Below, in pieces: positions 49,369-60,868 of a stretch of DNA of 64,000 nucleotides. The position numbers were made by a program, and so were the translations under genes. Position 1 is the first letter of the stretch. Every line of letters begins with the position of its first letter. The stretch spans positions 248,001 through 312,000 of the forward strand of contig MU404073.1 in NCBI GenBank assembly GCA_022695795.1, read 5' to 3'. This stretch comes from Biscogniauxia marginata. Lineage: Eukaryota > Ascomycota > Sordariomycetes > Xylariales > Xylariaceae. The notes beneath the pieces are model-generated. The model did not search any database and was not told where the DNA came from. It saw only the letters and a program-made list of their open reading frames with translations.

Positions 49369-50727
49369 CTACTTCCCTCCAGCGCTGCCACCTATTATCT
49401 TAAGGATCCCGGCATCGGTATATGCGAGCCCATACCTATTTGGGGCCCAGGCGACGACGGGAGAAGGAGACGTGGTCTTGTAGGTGCACAGATGTTCCCC
49501 AGTTTCCGACAGGAAAACGTCTAGACCGGTTCCTAAGACTATTATCAGTACGAGGGTTGAGGATTTGGGTAGTTTTCGGATGATATGGCTTCTAGACTTA
49601 CCGTCATCGCTTCCCCCGACGATATAAAGACCATCCCAAGAAAAGCCTACACCATTATGTTAACAGACATTACAAGATACGGCGTGGTTGGCAAAACCTA
49701 CTCAGAGTGCGGATTGGGCCGGTCATCTTAGTGATTGTTCGAACGCAATTCCACTCGCTCGTCTCCCAGAGGGATATTAACGAGTCGGTTCCACCTGTAG
49801 CTAGATATCTGTTGAACGGATGTAGCTCGGCAACAATACAAGATGAAGTGTGCCCCGCCAGCATGAACTCCTTCTCGGGGCCATCTTTGTAGTCGAGCTG
49901 ATAGGCAGGCTCAAAGCTCGGGAAAGCTAGTATCCTCGTCTTGCCCTCCCCCGTAGTAGCAAATAGCCTCTGGCCACTCCAGCAGAAAATGATGTTATTC
50001 GTTGGTACTGGCTGCTGGTGAGACGAGAGGGGCGTGTTCTGGGTGGGCGAGAGAACAAACAACTTGTCATCCTGTCTCGAGGTAAGTTCGGAATAAGACC
50101 AATTTACTTGAACATGAGAATACCTTGTTTCCGACCACGACACACTCCCCGCGAGGTGCCCAGGCCAAGGTGAATGTCTCCCCTAACCCTTTTACCTCAT
50201 TCAAGACGGTTTTGTTTTTGACATCCCAAAACCTCACCACGCCGTCACTGCTGACGCTGCACAATTCGAGCTCCTTGACTGGGTTGAAGGCAACCTTCTC
50301 AATTGGTGCCGTATGTCCTTTGAGTTCTGTTGACTGGCGGACGTTCGGCTTGTCCACATTCCCTTGATGCCAAGAGTCTACATTAGCTTCCATGTGCTTT
50401 AAAGATCAAAATACATTGCTGATCCTCGCACTATGTTGACGAGTATTTGAGCTCAAAGGTCGTAGAGAGGAGATGGCCATACAAACACGCAGGGTTTTGT
50501 CTATGCAACCTGTGGCAAGATAGGTTCCCAGAGGATTCCAGGCCATGGTACGGATGCTATAGGTAGGCAATTAGTCACCATTCGAGCTTTTCGTCACAGT
50601 CTTTATTGACTCACTTATTCGGGATCTTGCTTGCATTTGGATCGTGATAAGATTGGGGCCTCAATGTAGGGAGTTGAAGTTTAAACCTCTCTGGGGCAAC
50701 AGATGTTCTCGTCGACAAGCGCGCCAT
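49369..50727 (-). CDS. tex1: THO complex WD40 subunit Tex1/THOC3
   Basis: Six exons, in transcription order 50727-50615, 50556-50483, 50386-50124, 50071-49702, 49646-49602 and 49532-49369, give 342 residues, matching the family (about 350). The gene is short and intron-dense. WD40 blades are visible: IRTMAWNPLGTYLATG, GHTAPIEKVAFNPVKELELC with VRFWDVKN, FTLAWAPRGECVVVGNKDDK, LHPFNRYLATGGTDSLISLW, and IRTLSFSWDGLYIVGGSDDG. The end runs VVAWAPNRYGLAYTDA then a glycine tail. In the nucleus, THO joins transcription to mRNA packaging and export. The second intron (50387-50482) is the least certain join: a donor at GTATGG and acceptor GGAAG keep frame, and a nearby AAAG acceptor is an alternative. 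The start is 777 bp from the divergent ric1 start. Confidence 0.92.
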
Positions 50728-51504
50728 TGTTTATTCGTGTTCGAGGATTACTCGGCTGTGATTATGCATGCGTCTCAAAAAAATTTTTGACTGTCGGGAA
50801 AAGGCTCGGCACGTGAAAACGCATCGATAGAGAGCGCGGGCATAAAAGCTGGTTAGAGTATCAAAACATTGTTAGACAATGAAAGGTTGAAGCTTAAAGC
50901 TTTTGATGGATATTGTCATATTGTAGTAAGTACATACCGAACCTTACCTACGGGTCCATTAATGGATGGACCTCATTATCACATTTGATTGCCCCACATG
51001 AGTAGATACAGTAACGAGCTAACTCTCGACACGGTACTAGCGTGGGTAGAGGGTCCGTTTCCCCGTGCAGCTTAACCTCTGCTATGCAAGGTACCTGAAG
51101 TAGACACATTACATGTACATACACACTGTAAAAGTACATATAGTACATGCATTTGTCGAGACAGGGTTAGGTATACCGCAATACCATTATCATATCAATT
51201 GTACTTCCATACATGTACTTTATAATGTGCATGTACATGCAGCATCGACGTACATAAGGAACTGGAGGTTAGCTATAATAGGAAACTTACGTACGTCAAA
51301 ACTCCATGCACTAACACCAGCCTTGTCCCTAAACCTCCCCATTTGCGAACTGTATCTTCCGATGTCATGCAAAGCACCGACGAAACGATGACTTAGCCAG
51401 CGCACAGTTGGCTGCTGTTATACACTATACCGCTTCTTCTACCCCCAATGGTCCGCCAATATTGAGCGCACCCCGAATGAAGGTTCCAAGGGCCTGCAAT
51501 CGCC
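50728..51504. promoter_or_regulatory. Divergent promoter region between tex1 and ric1
   Basis: 777 bp separate the two start codons. A CACGTG site lies at 50810-50815, close to tex1. The middle is rich in short ATGTAC/GTACAT palindromes (51110-51245). No gene seen. Confidence 0.6.
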
Positions 51505-54500
51505 ATGTACTGGCCCATTGGAACCCCCAGAGTATACGCAACCACCACCACTCAAGCTCCTGCGAAGCCGGCCCTTGTCCTGTCTCACGATGGCCTCGCG
51601 CCCGGTGCCGCCGCCGATAGTGTCTCCTTGTCGAGTCTAGAGTCCACAGCTCCCAGAGATCCGGAAACCAGAGAGCCTACCTCGAGCGACCTCTCCTTAC
51701 CCATTACCCCTGGTCTCAAAACGCCCCTCACCCCAGCCATCAACTCTGTCGAGCATGATGTATATCATGACGGAAACGGCCAGGGCTCGCAGCAACCCCT
51801 TGCTGGCTCCGAGCGGGTTTCTATTCCCGCGGGAGAACCTATCGTCGCCTTGAAGGTGTCCAGGACTGGCCATCTCTTCGCAGTCATTACGGCCTCTTCC
51901 ATGACCATCTGGCAGACCAAGGTTTGTTTCCTATGCGATGGAATTCGTGCTGTGCTGTGCTATTACTGATTCCGCCGCCAACCTATAGCCTACCGTTATC
52001 CAAGCCGTTGTTGTCCGATCTGAGGCCTCCATTCAATCCTACGGTACCAATGTTGCGCTCCTTCTGCGGCCCGACTCCGTCATCTTCGTCGTCCAGACAA
52101 GCCTCGGTTACTTGATTACATACTCCTTAGCAACCGATGCCGAGTCGCGAGTCTACAAACCCCATTTCTCTGACCATAAAAATATTCAACGGCGCCGACA
52201 GAGCCATTTCGGCGGTCCTGGTAACAGGGCGCCCGATCAGATTATGTTAGGGCCGGGGGAGGGCGCGGGTGTTCGTGATATAAGTGTTCGGTTTCGCAGA
52301 GTGATCAAGGTTGATGCTGGAATCGAATCTGCTCTCGCCTTGGACGATGAATTGGTTGTTGCCACTCGGAAACCGGCTGCCGTTCAATGCATCCGATGGA
52401 CTCCAGACAGCACCGGCAACCAGACAAGCACAGAGCTTGTTAGTCGCATGGGTTGGCTAGAGAAGAAAATATCAATCAAAGAGATGACGCACGATCGTCC
52501 CATGAATCTCTCTACCTGGATTACGAGCGATGGCAAGGCATACGCCGTTCAGCGCATTTCGCCCAACCAGTCCCATGCTAACCCCGAGGTTGATCCGAAG
52601 AAGCTATTCAAAGGTTACTGTTTCCATACGCCTCGAGGGCAGCACGAGCATGCCGTTCGAGCTGTGGTGAACGCCCGATTCTCACTCATTGCCGTAGGAT
52701 GTGCCGATGGAAGCATTCGTGTTTACTCTGCTCGAGATTACGCCGGAAACATTCCGCCCTCGCATGTTCACAATGTCCCGGTCTCGTCTAACGCTTCCGG
52801 TCGCCTGACGACTCTGAGCTATTCGCCCGATGGGTACTGCCTCTTTGCCGGCTATGAGAATGGGTGGGCGACGTGGAGCGTGTTCGGCAAGTCTGCTAGC
52901 CAAAGTTTTGGTGCGAACCCTTCTATAGTTTCTGTCAACAAGGAAGAATGGCTGGCCGGTATTACAGAAGCCTGTTGGATCGGCGGTGCTTGTGAGATCC
53001 TACTTGTTGGCCGCCAGAATGAGGCTATCTGGCTGCTGGAGATGGCCCGGAGTGCGGTTACGGGTTGCTATAGTCCACCCAACCTGTTTCGAACGGTGCT
53101 CCAGAGCTCTTCTAGTGTTATGGTTTACAGGGGTTATGATCTCCCGGATCTCACTAGTATCTCGGCCGAGCCCTTCCTCTGGCATACGGCGAGGATCCCT
53201 TCTAATTATCTTCTCAACCAGTGGCCGATCAAGTGCACCGTCATTTCTTCCGATGGAAGATATGTTGCTGTTGCTGGGAGGCGTGGCCTTGCCCACTACA
53301 GTGTCAACAGTGGTAGGTGGAAGACGTTTGCAAATGAAGCCATGGAGAATGAATTCCAAGTACGAGGTGGGATGTGTTGGTACCAGCACATCCTTGTGGC
53401 AGCTGTCGAGGCCAACAGATCGTACGAGCTGAGGCTATACTCGAGAGAGGCTGCCCTCGACCCCTCAAATATCATGTTCACGCAACAAATGCCCGCGCCA
53501 ATAGTTTTAATCACGCCTTCCGGAGAGGATTCTCTATTGGTCTATACCTACGATAATCTACTATATCACTTCATATTTGCCCCCGTGTCTGGTGCAATAA
53601 GGCCGATACAAGTTGGTCAGATTGCTTTTCATGGGATCGTCAGGTCCCCCGCGAGGGTCAGGGGTCTCAGTTGGATTTTGCCTGAAGGTCAATTGCTTGA
53701 TGGCGATCCTTCACAGGACGTGACGTATGCATCTGTGCTCTTCCTTGTTGATGGGAAGCTTGTACTCCTTCAGCCATCCCTTAATCATGAAGGGCAGCTT
53801 AAGTATGACATGCGCGTCATCTCGCATAACGTGGAGTTCTACACGAGCATGAGGGATCAATCTTCTGTTAACATGCTTAGCCAGGCGAGCAGCCACTTTT
53901 CAACAGACGCCGAAGATGGTAGTCTACGTAACTCATTATGGGTATTTGAGGGTCATGAGTTGAAGTTATGGCCCGACATCCAGGAGGTCTTGCGTGCCGC
54001 TTCAGGCGATTCGACCAAAGAATTACCCCCTACAGTTTCTATGCCTATCGACTTCTATCCACTCTCTATTCTACTCGGCAAGGGAATTGTTCTAGGCGTC
54101 GAACCTGATCTAGTGCAGCGCAGAGATATTAACTTTTCTTTCTTCCGCTTCTCTATTAGGGTATGTAGGACATCCATTCCCATTCTTCGAGCTTTACTAA
54201 TCATGTTAGACACATTTATTCCTGCCCGAAATCCTGCGGTTTCACTTGAAACTGAGCAACGGGATGGCAGCACTCAAACTAGCGCAACAGTACCAGAACC
54301 TCGAATACTTTGCCCACGGCCTGGAGGTACTGCTTCATCACGTGCTTGATGAAGAGGTTGACTCTGCGCCACGGCCCGAAGCAGCGTTGCTCCCGAGGGT
54401 ACTCTCGCTCTTGTCATCTTTTAAGCAATACCTAGACATTGTGGTACGATGCACACGGAAGACGGAAGTCAGATCTTGGCGAACGCTGTTCGCATACCTA

Positions 54501-54908
54501 CCACCGCCGCAAGAGCTATTTGAAGAATCGCTCCAACGCGGGTCATTGAAGACGGCAGGTGGTTATCTGCTGATATTACACACCTTCGAAGAGCTAGAGG
54601 CTGCCTCGGAGCAGTCGGTGCGGCTATTCTCCCGAGCGATCAGGGAGGAGGATTGGGATCTCTGCAAGGAGCTAGCTCGGTTCCTGGCGGCCATGGACGA
54701 CAGCGGCGAGACGCTCAGGGAGGCGATGGAGATGGTCAACATCCGGGTCGGGAAGGACTCGGAGGATACGGACGTGATGACCAGATTGGGAGTGCCGTCG
54801 CGCAAAAGCAATGGGACGTCCAGACTCACGCGGCAGAACTCGGAAACGGGTTCGGATGCACAATCGGCTAGCGACGTAAGCAGCTTTGGCACGGCAAGCC
54901 CGATATAG
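51505..54908 (+). CDS. ric1: Ric1, subunit of the Ric1-Rgp1 guanine nucleotide exchange factor
   Basis: Three exons, 51505-51921, 51989-54160 and 54210-54908, give 1095 residues. Introns are 67 and 49 nt with GTTTGT and GTATGT donors; the second has a TTTACTAATC branch site. With Rgp1, Ric1 activates the Rab GTPase Ypt6 (Rab6) at the Golgi for endosome-to-Golgi transport. The protein begins MYWPIGTPRVYA, the usual family start. The first half is a WD40-like propeller, with repeats such as ARFSLIAVGCADGSIRVYS and LSYSPDGYCLFAGYENGWATW. The Ric1 helical domain (PF07064-type) covers roughly residues 690-1010, with NFSFFRFSIRTHLFLPEILR across the last splice join, then LEYFAHGLEVLLHHVLDEEV and FLAAMDDSGETLREAMEM. 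The C-terminus is Ser-rich. Length is normal for filamentous fungi. Confidence 0.95.
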
Positions 54909-55807
54909 ACGGAATTGGGGGTTGGGTTGGGGATGGGATGAAGACGGGAGGGGAGGAGGGGGGATGGGGAGAAGGGTTATCTGGTTGAAAGTGGGTAGGT
55001 CCCTATACTTGCCTATAACGTTATGTGCGTACATATGTAGCATCTTGGTGGAGAGCGAAGGTAGAAAGGCTTGGGATTTGGAGGGGTTTTATATTTATTT
55101 ATTTACCTGGGACTGCGATACACAAAAAGACGTTAATCTGGGATATGATGGTTCTATATCTCTACTTTATCTAGCATCACTGGAGGTATGGCATGTATCT
55201 ACCTTAGGTACATGTAAGTATCTGCTTACCTGGTATATACGAAGTGTTTATTTATAATAATGAATCTAAGTTGTAAATACTTGATATTCAATATTATTAA
55301 AGCTTGATATGTTTTTTTATTTAATTTTAAATTAAGTACTTAAAGAGTGATAAATGAAGAATAAAAAGGTATATCAGTATGGTACTTGATACTTTAGTGG
55401 ACATATAAGATGGAAGTACAATGTCGGATCACATGCGCACTGTAAAGTTTCCTGGTGGGTGCTACAGACCCCTGCAGCTGACTTACAGCGAGTTTTCCCT
55501 CTTCTTGAGCCTCAATCGCGGCCTCCAGATTTGGAACCCCACTAAGCTACCTACCTAACCTTAGGTTAAGGGACTGACCGCAATCGCGCGCGTGTCGACT
55601 CTTGTTTGCGCCTGAACCCCTCCATCCGTCCTTCATCCCATCTTCCATCTTCAACAGGGTATAATCGGTATATTTTACTTGGTAGCCCGGCCCCTCCTGT
55701 ATTTTTTTCTTTACTTCCGTCCCCTCGTCGCATCCTTTTTTCTTCTTCGAGACAAGACAACACAGGTCGATCCGGAAACGGAAACGGCCTGCTCCTCGCT
55801 ACCACCC
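54909..55807. other. Intergenic region and leader of the CK2 subunit gene
   Basis: Contains the ric1 3' region, an AT-rich stretch (55240-55380) and a CT-rich leader (55560-55770) with T-runs before the next start codon. No gene seen. Confidence 0.7.
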
Positions 55808-57108
55808 ATGATGGACGAATTCGCCTCGGAATCCGACAGTGACTATACCAGCTATTGGCGGGATTGGGTGAGTGCAAACACGAGACGTGTTTCCTTCCAT
55901 TTGTTGTTTTCCCAACACTAGCCATGTGCGGACATGCCTTCCCTGGCCTCTCGGCCTGCCGACGGCTCTGGGCGCTCTTACAGCCTCCGAATCCACGCCA
56001 TGACAGCTCTCCTTTGACATTCCAGGAAGGGCATCACACCTCCAGCTCGCCCACAGCATCGAGTCCTTCTGAGACATTGGCCTATCTGTCTACCATGCAG
56101 AGGAAACGTCCATTGAGTGCCTCCGACGAAGCATTAGAGCCCCCTCGTAAACGACACCAGCTCTCTAGCCCTCAACTGCTACCTTCGCCTTCATCTACAT
56201 CTATCGAACTAGGACCTGGTGCTTCGAACGGGCCAGGTCCTAGTCCCGGACTGACTTGGTCCCGTTCTGTCTGGGCACATTTATCTACAAGGTCGTCGTG
56301 CATCTGCTAATACTTCTGTCATAACAGTTCATTTCGTCGCGAGGCAACGAGTATTTCTGCGAGATCGACGAGGACTACCTCACCGACCGCTTCAACCTGA
56401 CCGGCCTCAACACCGAAGTGCAGTACTACCAGTATGCCCTAGACCTCATCACCGATGTCTTCGACCTCGACTGTGACGATGAGATGAGAGAGACCATCGA
56501 GAAGTCGGCGCGCCACCTGTACGGCCTGATACACGCCCGCTACGTAGTCACCACCCGTGGCCTAGCTAAGATGGTATGCTCTGGCAGTGATAAGCTCACG
56601 GCATAGATGGACTAACATGGTCGGATCACAGCTCGACAAATACAAGAAGGCCGATTTTGGCAAATGTCCACGAGTTTTCTGCCACTCGCACCCCTTACTA
56701 CCTATGGGCCAGACCGACGCCCCTCACCAGAAGCCCGTAAAGCTGTACTGCGTACGCTGCGAGGACGTATACAACCCCAAGTCGTCTCGCCATGCGGCCA
56801 TCGACGGCGCATACTTTGGTACCTCGTTCCACAACATCATGTTCCAGGTCTACCCGGCCCTGGTCCCTCCCAAGAGCTCTGAGCGGTACATCCCCCGCGT
56901 CTACGGCTTCAAGGTTCACGCCCCGGCCGCCCTGATCCGCTGGCAGAACAGCCAGCGCGCTGACATGCTCAGACGCCTGAGAAAGATGGAGGTAGAGAGC
57001 GGGTTCAAGGATGATGTCGGCGATGATGACCTAGACGAGGAGGACGAGGAGGAAGAGGATGTCGACGTCGATGCCCTGGAGGGAGATGCTATGCACGTCG
57101 TTGGATGA
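55808..57108 (+). CDS. ckb2: Casein kinase II regulatory (beta) subunit, CKB2-like
   Basis: Three exons, 55808-55867, 56328-56573 and 56632-57108, give 260 residues. The first intron is 460 nt, by far the longest here; the second is 58 nt. The subunit dimerises through a zinc ribbon and holds two catalytic subunits, setting substrate choice of the CK2 tetramer. Seen: MMDEFASESDSDYTSYWRDW joined to FISSRGNEYFCEIDEDYLTD, the RFNLTGL core, LYGLIHARYVVTTRGL, the four zinc cysteines in CPRVFC and YCVRCED, and PKSSRHAAIDGAYFGTSF. There is no long acidic insert in the first half, so it is closer to yeast Ckb2 than Ckb1; the RWQNSQRADMLRR segment also fits. An acidic tail (DDDLDEEDEEEEDVDVD) closes the protein. 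The tight match at the first join supports removal of the whole 460-nt intron. ATG 55811 is an alternative start one codon down. Confidence 0.95.
56208..56244. other. Hairpin inside the long CK2-beta intron
   Basis: Bases 56208-56219 are perfectly complementary to 56233-56244, a 12-bp stem with a 13-base loop. It lies about 85 bases before the 3' splice site of the 460-nt intron and could bring the downstream branch region closer or affect splicing. Confidence 0.75.
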
Positions 57109-58069
57109 GGGAAGGAGACGCGTAAAGTGTAAAGAGACTTTTAATGATGATGGATGGCGGATTGTCATTATTAGGTGTCACGATAATCGTCATCGTTACA
57201 GGGGAAACTCGCACTCTCACTCTCTAGTGGTTGAAGGAGAGAGGAGGCTACGAGGGAGATGAAGAACCCCAAAAATTACGAACGGACAAACCATGGAGTA
57301 ATGACAGGCATTTTCCGTGTGATTATGGAATAAACACAAATTTATGCACGGCTCTGGCGTTTCTTTTTACTTCTTTTCTTGTCCTTTTTCGAGAAAGGAT
57401 GAGAAAGAGCAAGACAAGAGAGAGAGAAAGAGAGAGAAAGAGAGAGAATAATGATATATATTTGCTCTACTACATTTCACAATCACTGGTGCCTTTCTTC
57501 TCTTTTTTCTTCTCCTTTTGCTGTGTGTGTCTGCTTGTAAGTTCATGGGGAAGGGAGGTGGAAGGGGGGTTTATATGGGGTTCATCTTTTCGCTTTGTAA
57601 CGATGATGTCCAGATATCTAGGTATGTACTTAGTTTGTTTAAATTTTTTTGCTACTAGAGATGGAGTTGACGATGGATTGTGAGGTATGTACATACATGG
57701 GAGTATATAGGAGAAGAAGGAAATGAGTGAGTGAGTGAGGAGAGGACAGGGGAAGAGGAGGAGAGACATATATGGATTTATATCAAAGCGATATAGCTAC
57801 TTAACACCTAACCACACACATATATTTATATTTGTATTCTCATTACTTAGGCACCTAGCATTAACTCCTCTCCAAGCCTTGGACGCCCCGTTCTTGCATT
57901 AACATGTTAAGAGAGCACTTATATATAAACCCTTGAATAAAAGGAGTAAAGGCGGGACAAAAAGAGAAGGGCAGTACTTCTTTTCTCTTCCCTCCGCTTT
58001 TTTACCTCTCCTTTTTCTCGACATATTAATATATTATTTAACCTGCCTTAACTAGTAATATAAAACTAT
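57109..58069. other. 3' region of the CK2-beta gene, no gene found
   Basis: A candidate polyadenylation signal AATAAA is at 57329-57334, about 220 bases past the stop codon. A GA-rich repeat lies at 57416-57448 and a CT-rich patch at 57480-57520. AT content rises sharply from about 58020. Confidence 0.65.
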
Positions 58070-58910
58070 TAACATGTCTTACAAGCAAGTGGGCCACATA
58101 AGCAAGTAAACTAGTTTTTGTAATTTTCGCAGTTTTAATTATTAAAAAATATTTATGTGACATTAAAATTAATTAATAATTATTATTATTTAAATTGTCT
58201 TTTTTAGTTTTACACTTTAAAAACTAAATACTTTTTTTATATTAAGTATTTGGTTTTTTAACATATAATTTAAGTTAATTAGTTTATTATATTTTTCAAG
58301 TTAAAACCCTTTAAAATTAAAATAAAAAATTAATAATAAATAAATTTAATTATAACTTTTTAATTTTTAAATTATTAAATACTTTTTTATTTATTATATA
58401 AATATACATATTATAATTAGTTTAATTATATATATTATATTATTTTTATTTAATTATAACTTTTTTTCGAGACCTTTTTTCTTTATTATTAATTATAATA
58501 TTATTTTTTTAAAGTATTATTAATTTATAATAATTTATTTTCGAATAATATTATTTATATTTAATTATATAAGTTATTTAAGTTTTTATTAATATTATTA
58601 ATTTTTAAAATAAATAAATTTTAATTTTTTAATTTTAAAAAAATATATAAATATAATTTTATACGTTTTAATAATAATAATAAATATATTATTTATAAAT
58701 TAATTAATTTAAATTATATGTTAAAAAACTAAATATTTAATATAAAAAAGTATTTAGTTTTTAAAGCGTAAAACTAAAAAAACAATTTAAATAATAATAA
58801 TAATTAATTATTTTTAATATTATATAAATATTTTTTAATAATTAAAATTACGAAAATTATAAAAACTAGCTTACTCGTTTATATAACTTACTTATTTATA
58901 AGACACGTTA
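58070..58910. mobile_element. Decayed element with about 220-bp terminal inverted repeats, RIP-like
   Basis: The segment is almost entirely A and T. Its left arm (58070-58290) matches the reverse complement of its right arm (58691-58910). The outer 71 bases align without gaps, with 15 mismatches, all transitions (C/T or G/A) and no transversions. That is the mark of repeat-induced point mutation or similar cytosine deamination. Both ends begin with TA followed by an ACRTGTCTTA-like sequence, which would fit a TA target duplication of the Tc1/mariner type. No transposase frame survives. It may be a short non-autonomous element or a collapsed larger one. AT-rich DNA continues to about 59130. 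Confidence 0.75.
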
Positions 58911-59222
58911 TATTTATTACTTTAAATATATAAAAATAAGCGTTATTTTTTAATTTTTTTAATATTAATCTTTTTTAACTTATATATATATATATTTCCA
59001 TTTTTAAAAATTATAATCATAAAATTTTTAATATTTAATTAATAAATTATAAAATTTAATAATAACTAAATCATAAGTATATATTAAAACATATTTATAT
59101 AAATGTAAAAGGAATAAATCGTTATTTGTCATTGTAAATAAGGAGGTCTAGGTTAGTCGTTCTGTTAATGACATTGAAGATCTTGATCTGGGGGTCTTGG
59201 TAAAATGCTAAGCCCAAGTTAT

Positions 59223-59258
<36 letters not shown>

Positions 59259-59480
59259 GCCAACTCGTAAATCGCACGGCATAGAAACAACCGACCCAAC
59301 CCCCCTTGGGCCCTGGGGGGAAAAATGCCCAAAAAAAAACATTTATAAGCCAGATTTACGCCTCTTTTTCTCGGGAGGAAACAAAAAATCCAGATCCCAT
59401 TATGCTCCCAATGCACCATATCCGTTTTCTATATAATCGAAAACAAGGGGGGGGGGGGAATAAATCATCTTGATTTCCTT
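58911..59480. other. AT-rich tail and 3' region of the PAP2 gene
   Basis: Very AT-rich DNA to about 59130, then ordinary sequence. A CA repeat lies at 59223-59249 and a G run at 59448-59458. No gene seen. Confidence 0.7.
59223..59249. repeat. (AC)13 microsatellite
   Basis: An uninterrupted AC dinucleotide run in noncoding DNA near the border of the AT-rich block. Confidence 0.9.
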
Positions 59481-60868
59481 TCACATATGGTCATCATCAC
59501 GTATGATACCCCTCGAGCTCTCGGAGCGCTCGTGGTCCTCGACCTTCCCCCTGTGACGTACGCCGCCAAGTTCGATATCGCCCCCGGGATGACCAGTCAT
59601 CCGCATGCCCTCCTCGCCTGACTTGATCCAGTGCTTCCGGTCCGACGCGTAGCTCCAGGACCCGAGGCCGGCCCAGAACGCCTTGTCGTGACTCCGTGGG
59701 CCCCACGCCCAGCCGGCTCCCGATCGGATCGGTAGGTGGTAATAACGGAACGAGAACCAGGCGCAGATCGTGCCGATTATGAAACCGAAGAGGATGTCGA
59801 ACCCGTGATGCCGGAAGTCGAACCATCGCGAGCTGGCGATGAAGATGGCGGTGAAGAAAGGAAGGACGGTGATGAGGAGTAGGTAAATGGGTGGAGCAGC
59901 GGCTTGTAGTCGTACGGCCTGTACAGCCGAGTTATGATGTCCTATTTCCTTAGCGAGAGACGGGTCGGTGGGCGAAGGCGCATCATCCATATCTCGGTTG
60001 TGTCGCACAGCTTCGTAGGCGGCGTTGCGCAGTCGTGACGGGAAGGCGGTGACCGCAGCCGTGTCATTCGAGGACGAGTCTTGTGGCACGAATGGCAGCG
60101 TAATGGCGAATTTGCTAGCTAGAAAGAACGAGAGGTAGATCAGCCCAGCCGCAGCCGAGCTCGCGTGGCCGGAAGGATAGCTGCGGAAACCGTCGTCGAG
60201 GAATGAATGATCCGGATTCGTGCAGATATCGCCGCTCACTAATTGCCCATTATACACGCCGTCTAGCGACCCGTCGTCGGCAGGTGTGTGAAAGCCAACA
60301 ATGTACCGCGCAACATTCCCAATATCCGGCATACATCGGTCCAAGAGATCAGGTCGCGGCTTTCCGAAGAGATTCTTCATGCCCTGGGTGATGATCCAGG
60401 CAGAAACCAGCGACAGCGCCAGCCCCAACCATCCCGTGTGCAGCTCCCATAGCTTCCGCTTCCAGATCAGCGATTTCGGCGTCCCGGCAGGGACGGTAGG
60501 GCCGGGTACGAAGACGAGGGCGACAATTAGAATGATGACGACGGGAATGACCGAGTTGCAGATCATAAGCAGTTTCGAATTGACGGTCTCGTGCTCGGTG
60601 ACGGGAAAGCTAGCGAAGCATGGTCAATTGACTAGTCGGCCGGGAAAAGGGGAACAGCGAATTTAAATTAAATAAGTAAAACTTAGACCTACGATATGTT
60701 GGGGTCCTGCAGACTAAAGGGTCTCTTATTCGGAGTGACCTCGCCCAGGATCAAGCCCACGATGCCGACAACGACCAGAATTACCCAGTCCAGGACATAC
60801 GAGGCGATGACGACGGCGGTGACTCTGCTGGCGGGCCGCTTGGGCGCTATAGAGTCGTGGTCGGGCAT
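59481..60868 (-). CDS. PAP2-family lipid phosphate phosphatase (DPP1/LPP1-like)
   Basis: Two exons, 60868-60693 and 60609-59481, give 434 residues; the 83-nt intron runs GTAGGT to TAG. This enzyme family removes phosphate from phosphatidate, diacylglycerol pyrophosphate and related lipids at a membrane. All three catalytic motifs are present: KNLFGKPRP (about 137-145), PSGH (204-207) and SRWFDFRHHGFD (319-330, with His326 the expected nucleophile). Six hydrophobic spans fit the family: VIASYVLDWVILVVVGIVGL, a second near residue 80, a third near 120, a fourth after PSGH, a fifth ending at SRW and a sixth after the third motif. A roughly 75-residue polar loop between spans four and five is longer than usual. 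The charged C-terminal tail should be cytosolic. An in-frame ATG at 60952 would add 28 residues; I preferred 60868 because the added part reads like a CT-rich leader. Confidence 0.93.
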
